Made by a program: the position numbers and the translations under genes | Shown here: positions 43,144 to 49,980 of the stretch, in pieces | Numbering within the stretch: the first letter of the stretch is position 1 | Layout of the letters: each line of letters begins with the position of its first letter | NCBI GenBank assembly: GCA_947593655.1 | Contig: CANQDS010000007.1 | Span: 1 to 50,984, forward strand | DNA from: an uncultured Lachnospiraceae bacterium | GTDB taxonomy: Bacteria > Bacillota > Clostridia > Lachnospirales > Lachnospiraceae | Length of the DNA: 50,984 bases | Direction: 5' to 3' | The notes under the pieces: model-generated | Seen by the model: the letters and a program-made list of their open reading frames with translations, nothing else | The model's database searches: none | What the model was told of the DNA's origin: nothing

Positions 43144-45801
43144 ATGAATTACGGAAAAAACTCTATGAAACGCCGGGAATCCCAGATTGATGCACCGGGG
43201 AAGCGGATCCGCAATAAATGCGCCGTGACGGCAGGCAAGGTTCTGCTGGTCTTCGTGATCTTTCTGGGGGCGGTCGGCATCAGTTCCGGGATCGGCGTCT
43301 GGAAAGGCATTGTAGATTCCGCGCCGGATATATCCGCTATGGATGTAACTCCTACCGGATTTTCCACTACGATCCTTTCCAGCGACGGGCAGGAAACGGC
43401 GACGCTTGTCGCATCCGGAGCCAACCGGAAATATGTCACGCTTGATGAGATTCCCCTTGATATGCAGCACGCGTTTGTCGCGATCGAGGATTCCCGTTTC
43501 TACACCCACAACGGGATCGACCCTGCCGGAATCCTCCGTGCTTTTGCAGACGGGCTGCGCCAGGGAGGATTTTCCCAGGGAGCGAGTACGATCACGCAGC
43601 AGCTGATCAAGAACAACGTGCTGACTTCCTGGACCGGAGAAACAACTTTTATCGAAAGCCTGCAGCGCAAGATTCAGGAACAGTACCTTGCGGTAAAACT
43701 GGAAGAACAGGTTCACAACAAGGACTGGATTCTGGAAAATTACCTGAATACGATCAACCTCGGTTCCAATACGCTGGGCGTACAGGCGGCTTCCCTCCGT
43801 TATTTCGGGAAGGACGTTTCGGAGCTGACGCTTTCCGAGTCCGCGGTCATCGCCGGGATCACCCAGTATCCAAGCGCCTACAATCCGATCCTCCATCCGG
43901 ACAACAATGCAAAACGCCGGAAAAAGGTTTTGGACGATATGAAGGAACAGGGCTATATCACGCAGACGGAATACGATGAAGCAATGGCCGACAATGTTTA
44001 CGACCGGATTGCAGAGCACAATGCGGTCGTCGTTGACAGCTCCGTTAATTCCTATTTTACGGACGCGGTCATTGACAACGTGCTGGACGATCTGGAAAAT
44101 GATCTGGGCTATACCGAAAGCGAGGCCTACAAGGCGCTTTATCAGGGCGGACTGACCATCTATTCGACACAGGATCTGGATATCCAGCAGATCTGCGACG
44201 AGGAGGCAAACAATCCGGATAATTACCCGGCAAAAACTTATTATTCGTTCCAGTTGTATTTTCAGGTAAAACACGCGGACGGTTCCACGGAGAATTTTTC
44301 CCATCAGACGATGCTTGCTTATTATAAGGAACAGTCCGGCAATCCGGAATTCAGCATCAAATACAATTCCGAAGAGGAATGTTACGCGGCGATCGCGCAG
44401 TACGAGCAGGATATTCTGGGGGAAGGCGATTCGATCGTGGAAGATTCCGAATCCGTCTACATTACGCTGCAGCCGCAGATTGCGCTGACCGTCATGGATC
44501 AGTATACCGGCGAGGTCAAAGCGCTGGTCGGAGGCCGCGGGGATAAAGCCGGCAACCGGACCTGGAACCGCGCGACGAAAACGACCCGCCAGCCGGGTTC
44601 CACGTTCAAGATCATCGCGGCTTACGCTCCGGCTCTCGATGCCGGGGAAAAGACGCTTGCCAGCGTACAGGACGACGCTCCTCTGACCGTCGGCACCAAG
44701 ACCTACCGGAACTACGACGGCGTTTTCCGTGGTTTTACCACATACCGTCAGGCGATTACGCGTTCCATGAATATCGTAACCGTCAAGACGCTTCAGGAAA
44801 TCGGAGTCGATCTGGGTTATTCCTACGCCGAGAAATTCGGTTTTACGACCCTTGTCGATACGGATAAGAACCTCGGACTCTGCCTGGGCGGACTGACCAA
44901 CGGCGTGACCGATCTGGAGCTGACCGCCGCTTATGCCGCGATCGCCAACGGCGGAGAATATATGGAACCGAAATTTTATACCAAGGTTCTGGATCATGAG
45001 GGAAATGTCTTATTGGATAAAACCGAGACCCAGGAAACGCACCGGGTCATCCGGAAAACGACCGCATGGCTTCTGACAGACGCCATGAAAGGAGTTCTGA
45101 CATCCGGAACCGGCGGCAGGGCTTATTTCGGCGATTCGATGGCGCAGGCCGGGAAATCCGGAACCACCACCAACGACCGCGACAGCCTCTGGGCAGGATA
45201 TACGCCGTATTATACCTGTGCCGTATGGGGCGGCTATGATGATAATTCCATCCAGACCACAACCTCTTACCCACAGGTGATCTGGCGCGAAGTGATGAGG
45301 CGCCTGCATACCGACCTTCCGTACAAGGATTTTGAACAGCCCAGCGATATTACTTCCGCTGTAGTCTGCCGCAAATCCGGCCAGCTTGCCGTCGATGAGC
45401 TGTGCAGCCTCGACCCGCGCGGTTCTCAGGTTTACACCGAATATTTTGCGAAAGGCACCGTTCCGGCTGATTCCTGCGAACACCACCAGATGTTTGACAT
45501 CTGCAGCGAATCCGGAATGATCGCCGGCGAGTTCTGTCCGGAAGAGCTGGTGACGCCTACCGTTTACATCACCGGCGGATCCTCCGACACGGAAGACGGA
45601 GCTTATCTTGCCACGGAGGAATTTCTGCAGCAGACCTGTGATATCCACACGGAAGCGCCGGAGGAGCCGGAGCTTCCGGATACGGATCTTCCGGACATCG
45701 ATCTTCCGCCGGACAATTCCGAAACGGAAAACACACCCCCGGACGCTTCCGGGGGCGGCACCGGAGAGACCGGGCAGAGCAATGGTGCGGGCAGTCCGTA
45801 A
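43144..45801 (+). CDS. pbp1A: Class A penicillin-binding protein (PBP1A type)
   Basis: This 885-residue bifunctional peptidoglycan synthase has a basic cytoplasmic N-terminus, one membrane segment (~31-52), and a GT51 glycosyltransferase domain with the catalytic glutamate in FVAIEDSRFYTHNG (Glu115) and GASTITQQLIKN (~152). Its transpeptidase domain has SxxK in PGSTFK (Ser486), SxN in RSMNIVT (~540) and KSG in GKSGTT (~675). The C-terminus has cysteine pairs (CRKSG…DELC) and an acidic Pro/Asp/Glu-rich tail. It polymerises lipid II and crosslinks strands outside the membrane. The ATG follows AAGGAGG. The gene is monocistronic and GC-rich; the next features downstream are AT-rich accessory DNA. 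No PASTA domain is present. Confidence 0.95.
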   Translation: MNYGKNSMKRRESQIDAPGKRIRNKCAVTAGKVLLVFVIFLGAVGISSGIGVWKGIVDSAPDISAMDVTPTGFSTTILSSDGQETATLVASGANRKYVTLDEIPLDMQHAFVAIEDSRFYTHNGIDPAGILRAFADGLRQGGFSQGASTITQQLIKNNVLTSWTGETTFIESLQRKIQEQYLAVKLEEQVHNKDWILENYLNTINLGSNTLGVQAASLRYFGKDVSELTLSESAVIAGITQYPSAYNPILHPDNNAKRRKKVLDDMKEQGYITQTEYDEAMADNVYDRIAEHNAVVVDSSVNSYFTDAVIDNVLDDLENDLGYTESEAYKALYQGGLTIYSTQDLDIQQICDEEANNPDNYPAKTYYSFQLYFQVKHADGSTENFSHQTMLAYYKEQSGNPEFSIKYNSEEECYAAIAQYEQDILGEGDSIVEDSESVYITLQPQIALTVMDQYTGEVKALVGGRGDKAGNRTWNRATKTTRQPGSTFKIIAAYAPALDAGEKTLASVQDDAPLTVGTKTYRNYDGVFRGFTTYRQAITRSMNIVTVKTLQEIGVDLGYSYAEKFGFTTLVDTDKNLGLCLGGLTNGVTDLELTAAYAAIANGGEYMEPKFYTKVLDHEGNVLLDKTETQETHRVIRKTTAWLLTDAMKGVLTSGTGGRAYFGDSMAQAGKSGTTTNDRDSLWAGYTPYYTCAVWGGYDDNSIQTTTSYPQVIWREVMRRLHTDLPYKDFEQPSDITSAVVCRKSGQLAVDELCSLDPRGSQVYTEYFAKGTVPADSCEHHQMFDICSESGMIAGEFCPEELVTPTVYITGGSSDTEDGAYLATEEFLQQTCDIHTEAPEEPELPDTDLPDIDLPPDNSETENTPPDASGGGTGETGQSNGAGSP

Positions 45802-45854
45802 AAATACAAACAAAGAATTTACGGGAGAATCACTGCCGGTTACGGAAAATTGTA

Positions 45855-45883
45855 TTGACTTTCTTCCCGTTTCTTACTAGAAT
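45855..45883 (+). promoter_or_regulatory. Promoter of the type III antitoxin RNA
   Basis: TTGACT (45855-45860) and TAGAAT (45878-45883) are 17 bases apart. The predicted start near 45890 lies just before the first 45-base repeat, as in known type III loci, where the RNA is transcribed from its own strong promoter. Confidence 0.8.
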
Positions 45884-45894
45884 GAGAGTGCAAA

Positions 45895-45984
45895 GAAAGT
45901 TTACCACTGACCGATATGTGGTATATAAATGGTCGGGTTGAAAGTTTACCGCTGACCAATATGCGGTATATAAGTGGTTGGGTT
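45895..45984 (+). repeat. Two 45-bp tandem repeats of the antitoxin RNA
   Basis: Units 45895-45939 and 45940-45984 differ at five positions, all transitions. A third partial unit (GAAAGTGTAG) starts at 45985, keeping the 45-base phase. Four of the five changes fall in two base pairs (45906 with 45919 and 45913 with 45934 in unit 1; 45951 with 45964 and 45958 with 45979 in unit 2), and pairing is retained in both. Confidence 0.95.
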
Positions 45985-45994
45985 GAAAGTGTAG

Positions 45995-46022
45995 TCCTTC
46001 GCCGTAAGGCGAAGGATTTTTT
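45995..46022 (+). terminator. Terminator between antitoxin RNA and toxin stub
   Basis: A 9-bp stem (TCCTTCGCC with GGCGAAGGA) is capped by a GTAA tetraloop and followed by six T residues. Type III loci place such a leaky terminator here to keep antitoxin RNA in excess of toxin mRNA. Confidence 0.95.
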
Positions 46023-46039
46023 ATATTGAGGACATACAA

Positions 46040-46099
46040 ATGAAGAAAACAGGTTTTTATATTATTAAAGATAAATTTCTATCTCCATTATTTTGTTAA
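46040..46099 (+). pseudogene. Truncated ToxN/AbiQ-superfamily toxin (CptN/TenpN-like) stub
   Basis: A TTGAGGA site precedes an ATG at 46040. The frame reads MKKTGFYIIKDKFL and then diverges and stops after 19 codons. The start resembles CptN/TenpN-type toxins as I remember them (M-K-x-G-F-Y-x-I-K-D-x-F-F), which are normally ~160-190 residues. Everything after about residue 14 has been replaced by sequence that also encodes the end of the convergent SGNH hydrolase gene. The stub cannot be an active nuclease. It lies 17 bases after the terminator of the repeat RNA, exactly where a type III toxin begins. The family call on so short a fragment relies heavily on this context. Confidence 0.65.
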
Positions 46100-46697
46100 A
46101 TATGGCATCTGCCAGCAGGCGATGCCCTTCCTCGTCCAAATGTTCCTGATCTATGCTGCTTGGCTCTGCATAAGACGAAGCATCCAAAAAATAAATATTT
46201 TCATTCTCACACACTTTCTGATAAACATCGGCCAATGCTTTTGATGTTGCCACAGATAACGCAGAAAACTCCGGATCATATTCATCTTTCCATACATCTG
46301 CGCCAAGATGTATGGGAGAGATCAGCAATATCTTAGATTCGCCTGCATTGATACGAATCTGGTTTATTATTTTGCTTATGCCTTTTCCTATAAAATCAGC
46401 AGTTATTCCATATATGGTCTTGCAGTCGTTTGTACCCAGCATTACCACCGTAATATCGATCGGGTTATGTGTTTCCAAAACAGCAGGCAGCATTTGTATT
46501 CCGCATCTTCCTTCCCGTAACGGATCATCAAATACGGTTGTCCTGCCGCACAATCCTTCTTCTATAACCCTGTAATTTTCCAAACCCAGTTTCTCATTCA
46601 ATATGCTTGTCCATCGGATCCCCCATGCATATCTGCCGCCTCCTTTCGGAATCAGGCCATATGTATTTGAATCACCAAAACATAATATCTGTTTCAT
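46065..46697 (-). CDS. SGNH/GDSL hydrolase family protein
   Basis: This 210-residue protein has block I CFGDSNTYGLIPKGGG (~5-20, nucleophile Ser), a mid LGTNDCKTIYG (~92, Asn), and the late IDQEHLDEEGHRLLADAI (~180, Asp/His), which is a complete catalytic set. There is no signal peptide, so it acts in the cytoplasm as an esterase or acyl hydrolase of unknown substrate. The ATG follows AGAGGTGAAAGG. The 3' end overlaps the convergent toxin stub by 35 bases, so its last few residues may come from foreign sequence. A promoter lies at 46755-46783. Confidence 0.9.
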   Translation of the reverse strand: MKQILCFGDSNTYGLIPKGGGRYAWGIRWTSILNEKLGLENYRVIEEGLCGRTTVFDDPLREGRCGIQMLPAVLETHNPIDITVVMLGTNDCKTIYGITADFIGKGISKIINQIRINAGESKILLISPIHLGADVWKDEYDPEFSALSVATSKALADVYQKVCENENIYFLDASSYAEPSSIDQEHLDEEGHRLLADAIFNKIMEIEIYL

Positions 46698-46754
46698 CCT
46701 TTCACCTCTTTAACGCTTACTCTAGTATTTTTGCAGACAGGCTCCTGCATAGAT

Positions 46755-46783
46755 ATTATACTATTCATATAGGACAAATCCAA
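46755..46783 (-). promoter_or_regulatory. Promoter of the SGNH hydrolase gene
   Basis: On the minus strand, TTGGAT (46778-46783) and TATAAT (46755-46760) are 17 bases apart, about 60 bases upstream of the ATG. Nothing else is seen between 46698 and 46854. Confidence 0.75.
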
Positions 46784-46854
46784 TTACTTATTCTCTATAA
46801 CCGGTAATAGATTTTACCTATTTCACCTGGTCATGCCATATCAAAAAATAGCAG

Positions 46855-47055
46855 GTGTCTTACCCGCCGTTTAGTGGAGATCAGATACCCGATAGCAAAA
46901 TGTACTATATCGTTGCCTATCTGCAGGGGGCCGCAATACCGGAAGAGACGCCCAATGCTGAAACTATAGCCTCAATAGAGGAACTGGAGAGTGGTGGCGG
47001 TACTCTATTCACCGGCAGCACAGAGGCTCTATTTGCTGAACTGATGGAGGAATAG
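46855..47055 (+). pseudogene. 5'-truncated RelB/DinJ-type antitoxin
   Basis: The frame from about 46905 reads YIVAYLQGAAIPEETPNAET and continues IASIEELESGGGTLF to a stop at 47055. This resembles the C-terminal half of DinJ antitoxins, where G-I-P-x-E-x-P-N-A-E-T-I-A-A-I-E-E is a recurring pattern. The N-terminal ribbon-helix-helix part is missing, and the sequence before ~46900 is unrelated. It is followed two bases later by the start of a YafQ-like toxin, the usual antitoxin-toxin order. It is very probably inactive. Confidence 0.6.
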
Positions 47056-47057
47056 CC

Positions 47058-47110
47058 ATGCTCAATGTACGATACTCCACCAGATTCAAAAAGGAAAGCA
47101 CCCGCTCCAA
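47058..47110 (+). pseudogene. Remnant N-terminus of a YafQ/RelE-type toxin
   Basis: The frame begins MLNVRYSTRFKKES, which resembles YafQ-type toxins (M-L-x-I-x-Y-S-x-x-F-K-K-D). Homology ends after about 13 codons, where unrelated sequence takes over. It lies two bases after the antitoxin remnant. Residues needed for mRNA cleavage, which lie near the C-terminus, are gone. Confidence 0.5.
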
Positions 47111-47226
47111 AAGCGGATGCCTCATATCTACCTTCCTCCGTTATCATTCCCCGCTCTCTTCTGTCTCCCCGTTCATAAGGCGTTCTCACAAATTCCCAGC
47201 AACTCACGTTCCTCCCCAATGGCAAA

Positions 47227-47673
47227 CAGAAGAAAACCATTTATCAGCACCTAAACCAATCATATCAATCCATATCAAACAGGAGGACACTATGACGCCA
47301 TTATCACAATACGAGCAGGAAACCGTAGTCAACTATAACGCTGGAGAGCAGACCGCCACCCTCTACACAACGATTCTCTGAATCGTTTGGGATAGGACGG
47401 TCATGCGGAAACTTGGCACGCTTGTTGCCGACTTTCCCGACACATACAAGCTGACAGGGCAGGACGAGGTTCCTTTCCGAAATCACACGTCAGTTACCGC
47501 AAGCCGAGGGCAGTCAGCACTGAGCAGAGGGATACAGGCAAAGTGATGGAACATCACTTCGGCAGATGATGATTGCAAAGAATAAGATAAAAGGAGATTA
47601 GGCAAAATTTAATGGAATGGTGTGTGTGGTTGTGGTATAATATCAGCGTTGAACAATTAAACAATCGGGATTT
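47227..47673 (+). repeat. Decayed mobile-element cassette, copy 1
   Basis: This ~447-bp segment is repeated in direct orientation at 49532-49967, with small insertions, deletions and point changes. It contains an AGGAGG site, a former gene from ATG 47292 (MTPLSQYEQETVVNYNAGEQ…), and the phrase MRKLGTLVADFPDTYKLTGQ. An internal stop and a ~15-base deletion have broken the frame. The ancestor was a ~100-residue protein of a type common in Clostridia integrative elements and phages, of unknown function. The copy ends in an extended -10 region, and an HD-hydrolase gene follows. Between 47110 and 47227 no other feature is seen. Confidence 0.8.
47636..47641 (+). promoter_or_regulatory. Extended -10 promoter element before the HD gene
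   Basis: TATAAT preceded by TGTGG forms an extended -10 without a clear -35. The equivalent site in cassette copy 2 (~49928-49933) reads TAAAAT with the same TGTGG. A ~150-base leader to the HD gene holds no recognised element. Confidence 0.4.
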
Positions 47674-47791
47674 GATGGTAACACAGGCAAAGGATTTATT
47701 ATTGAGGATTTTGATGAAATAAAACAAATTACTACCCTCAATACAATGTATAATTTAAAGACATTAATCATTCTCCGAATAGGAGCGACAA

Positions 47792-48433
47792 ATGAATGAA
47801 AATATAATCAGAAGTGCAAAAATATATATTAAAGACATATTTCAAAATGACTTTAGCGGTCACGATTACTACCATAGTATTCGCGTATATAATCTTGCAA
47901 CCCGCATTGCTCAACATGAAAATGTCGACCTAACATTAGTACAACTTATTGCATTACTTCATGATGTTGATGATTATAAACTTTTTGCCCAAAATAGAAA
48001 TCTCCAAAATACTCGTTACTTTTTAAATTCACATAATATTCCACCCTTGCAAATTGACATTATTTGTTCTATAATTGCTGATATATCATATAAGGGAACG
48101 GAAACACATCCGCCTGAAAGTATTGAAGGGAAGATCGTTCAAGATGCAGATCGACTTGATGCTATAGGTGCAATCGGCATAGCTCGTACCTTTGCCTACG
48201 GCGGAACCATTAATCGTCCTATTCATGATCCTTTGCTCACACCACATACCGATATAAATTATGCTGATTACCAAAACTGTAAAGGGACAAGTATAAATCA
48301 TTTTTACGAAAAATTGTTGAGTTTAAAAGAATTGTTAAACACTAGTGAAGCAAAAAAAATTGCAGAACATCGACATTTGTTTATGAATAATTTTCTTAAC
48401 GAATTTTTTCAAGAATGGGACTGTAATTGTTAA
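47792..48433 (+). CDS. HD-domain phosphohydrolase
   Basis: This 213-residue protein has the HD-superfamily metal set: H in GHDYYHSIRVYNLATRIA (~24-41), HDVDDYKLF (~66, the H-D pair) and D in VQDADRLDAIGAIGIARTF (~111-129). The layout resembles YedJ/uncharacterised HD hydrolases acting on nucleotides or other phosphate esters. The ATG follows AGGAGCGACAA. Base composition is AT-rich, unlike the core genes 15-45 kb, which suggests acquisition with the flanking cassette. Substrate unknown. Confidence 0.88.
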   Translation: MNENIIRSAKIYIKDIFQNDFSGHDYYHSIRVYNLATRIAQHENVDLTLVQLIALLHDVDDYKLFAQNRNLQNTRYFLNSHNIPPLQIDIICSIIADISYKGTETHPPESIEGKIVQDADRLDAIGAIGIARTFAYGGTINRPIHDPLLTPHTDINYADYQNCKGTSINHFYEKLLSLKELLNTSEAKKIAEHRHLFMNNFLNEFFQEWDCNC

Positions 48434-48665
48434 GCCTAATTATTTTAATTCTCTCATTTGTGTCTATGAGTACGTTTAGCCGATCGGTAAACATTTGTAT
48501 TATCAACAGTTCAGATACCATTCGTGACGATCCATTCTTTTATCAGTGAGATGGGAGTCTGTGTTTTGACTATCTAAAGGAACTTGAAGATATATACGCA
48601 AGATAAATTAAACTTTGTTCGGAAGCAGATCAGAACGAGAACTTAAATTATTTGAGGTGAACGAA
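48434..48665 (+). other. Non-coding or decayed spacer
   Basis: No intact gene or clear signal is visible. A short readable stretch around 48560-48600 (FDYLKELEDIYAR) may be a remnant of a helical C-terminus. The last bases hold the GAGGTGAA ribosome-binding site of the next gene. Confidence 0.4.
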
Positions 48666-49205
48666 ATGAAAGCACTGGTCATCAATTGCAGCCCTGTCAG
48701 AGACGGAGCAACGGCAGAAATCGGCAAGATCATTTCCCGATGCCTCGGGGATCGGTATGAGGTCAGAAGTATCTGTATTGATGATTTTAAGTTCAGCTTT
48801 TGCAAGGGATGCCGGACATGCCACCGCACAGCAAAATGTGTCCAGCATGATGATGTCGATAAGATTATGGAAAACTATGAATGGGCAGACGTGATCGTAT
48901 CGGTATCGCCCTCCTATTGGGCGGATATTCCGGGGCAGTTTAAGGCTTTTATTGACAGATGCACGCCGTGGTGCAATACTCATGAGCCCCACGCAGCTTT
49001 AAGTGCAGGAAAGAAAGGTTATGTGGTGGCGTTGAGAACAGGGCCGAGCATGCGGGAATGCCAGCACATTTTTGAGACGATTGAACATTTTTACGGGCAT
49101 TTGGAGATCGAGTGCTGCGACAGGTTGGGTTTATGTTCTGTAGAGTATAAAGAGGCTGTGGAACCGAGAAAAGAGGAAATCATAGAGTTTTGCAACAGGA
49201 TTTGA
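48666..49205 (+). CDS. Flavodoxin/NADPH-dependent FMN reductase family protein
   Basis: The start is set at the ATG at 48666 after GAGGTGAACG; a longer frame upstream has no site. The 179-residue product begins MKALVINCSPVRDGATAEIG, the FMN-phosphate loop. It continues with CKGCRTCHRTAKC (~44-56), a cysteine cluster typical of iron-sulfur flavoproteins and related oxidoreductases, and SVSPSYWADIPGQFKAFIDR (~81-100), the FMN-binding segment. It likely binds FMN and reduces quinones, metals or small aromatics; the partner is unknown. It lies in the accessory region before a tnpW gene and may be element cargo. Confidence 0.87.
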   Translation: MKALVINCSPVRDGATAEIGKIISRCLGDRYEVRSICIDDFKFSFCKGCRTCHRTAKCVQHDDVDKIMENYEWADVIVSVSPSYWADIPGQFKAFIDRCTPWCNTHEPHAALSAGKKGYVVALRTGPSMRECQHIFETIEHFYGHLEIECCDRLGLCSVEYKEAVEPRKEEIIEFCNRI

Positions 49206-49284
49206 CCAACTAGGAAGCAGAACATAAGAACTTTTGTCCAAACAACCATTACCACAATCACAACTGAATAGGCAACACAGCGTC

Positions 49285-49314
49285 AGAGCGTATAGAGAAC
49301 AGTCTATGCGCTCT
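49285..49314 (+). promoter_or_regulatory. Hairpin in the tnpW leader
   Basis: A 12-bp inverted repeat (AGAGCGTATAGA with TCTATGCGCTCT, one G-U pair) with a 6-base loop lies 25 bases before the tnpW start and is followed by ATCTTTAT. It may act as an attenuator or weak terminator upstream of the gene. Confidence 0.6.
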
Positions 49315-49339
49315 ATCTTTATGTAAAGGAGCAGAGGAT

Positions 49340-49504
49340 ATGGCAGAAACCAAAAACGAGCAACAGCCCCACAGTTTCAAGCGAAAGTTGGGAAACACCA
49401 CTTACACCGTCAAGGTACATTTCAGTAAGGACACTGATAAAACCTTTAAGGACAGAGTGCAAAAGCTGATTATCAATGAGTGCCTTGAAAAAAATCAGAA
49501 ATAA
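49340..49504 (+). CDS. tnpW: Transposon-encoded small protein TnpW
   Basis: This 54-residue protein begins MAETKNEQQPHSFKRKLG and continues with TTYTVKVHFSKDTDKTFKDR. The core T-x-Y-x-V-x-V-H-F-S and the following D-K-x-x-R-x-x-x-L-I match the small TnpW-type proteins encoded in clostridial integrative elements of the Tn4451/Tn5397-like group. The role in transposition is not known. The ATG follows GGAGCAGAGGAT. A minus-strand homologue lies at 50659-50859. No recombinase gene is in the window, so this is probably a leftover of a larger element. Confidence 0.75.
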   Translation: MAETKNEQQPHSFKRKLGNTTYTVKVHFSKDTDKTFKDRVQKLIINECLEKNQK

Positions 49505-49531
49505 TCCACGTCAACACTTGACAACTCTTAT

Positions 49532-49967
49532 CAGAAGAAAACCATTTATCAGCACCGAAATCAATCATATCAATCCATATCAAACAGGAGGACATTATGA
49601 CGCCATTATCACGATACGAGCAGGAAACCGTAGTCAACTATAACGCCGGAGAGTAGAGCGACACCCTCTACAAAATGATTCCCTGAATGGTTTAGGATAA
49701 AGCGGTCATGCGGAAACTTGACACGCTTGTTGCCGACTTTCCCAACACATACAAGCTGACAGGGCAGGACGGGGTATCTAAGACCTATTCCTTTCCGAAA
49801 TCACACATCAGTTACCGCAAGCCGAGGACAGTCAGCACCGAGCAGAGGGAACGGGCAAGGCAAATGATGATTGCACAGAATAAGAGAGGATTAAGCAAAA
49901 TTTAATGGAATTGTGTGTGCGGTTGTGGTAAAATAGCAACATTGAACAATGAAACAAATCGGGATTT
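49532..49967 (+). repeat. Decayed mobile-element cassette, copy 2
   Basis: This is the second copy of the segment at 47227-47673. It is followed directly by the lincosamide nucleotidyltransferase-like gene. The final ~70 bases, including the TGTGG-TAAAAT region, are shared with copy 1, so both accessory genes sit behind the same leader. Confidence 0.85.
49597..49905 (+). pseudogene. Broken small gene of the duplicated cassette
   Basis: The frame from ATG 49597, after AGGAGGAC, reads MTPLSRYEQETVVNYNAGE, then three in-frame stops. It resumes in the same frame as VMRKLDTLVADFPNTYKLTG and continues SKTYSFPKSHISYRKPRTVS to a stop at 49905. Without the stops it would be a ~100-residue protein of the kind found in integrative elements and phages of Clostridia. 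Restart at the ATG at 49708 could give a 65-residue C-terminal piece, but no ribosome-binding site precedes it. Confidence 0.65.
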
Positions 49968-49980
49968 AGGGAAGGAAAAT

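Larger units (their letters stand above)
45890..46022 (+). ncRNA. Orphan type III antitoxin RNA, CptI-like
   Basis: A ~133-base RNA unit consists of a promoter, two 45-base tandem repeats and a terminator, followed by a ribosome-binding site and the stub of a toxin gene. Each repeat can fold as an H-type pseudoknot: stem 1 ACCAC/GTGGT and stem 2 CCGA/TCGG in unit 1, ACCGC/GCGGT and CCAA/TTGG in unit 2. The A-rich loop between the two 3' strands is also typical. Each repeat begins with GAAAG, resembling the A-rich site where ToxN-like toxins cut the precursor. Known type III antitoxins (ToxI, CptI, TenpI) are tandem pseudoknot repeats that bind and inhibit an endoribonuclease. From memory, CptI of related gut Clostridia has two repeats of 45 bases. 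Function without its toxin is unknown. Confidence 0.8.

Noticed and set aside
43012-44997. A 661-codon open frame antisense to the PBP gene (and a 267-codon one at 45010-45813)
   Set aside because: These are long only because GC-rich codon use on the sense strand leaves few antisense stops. They have no ribosome-binding site and no recognisable domain, and the sense frame is a textbook PBP with all motifs.
45895-45984. Reading the tandem repeats as a riboswitch (guanidine-II or preQ1-like)
   Set aside because: No plus-strand gene of a suitable type lies downstream, and loop sequences do not match those classes. The terminator plus toxin-like start codon fits a type III antitoxin better.
45830-46039. 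A minus-strand 69-codon frame with a 15-residue repeat
   Set aside because: The 45-base period is a multiple of three, so the RNA repeats translate into a repeat by chance. There is no ribosome-binding site, and it runs antisense to a strong promoter-terminator unit.
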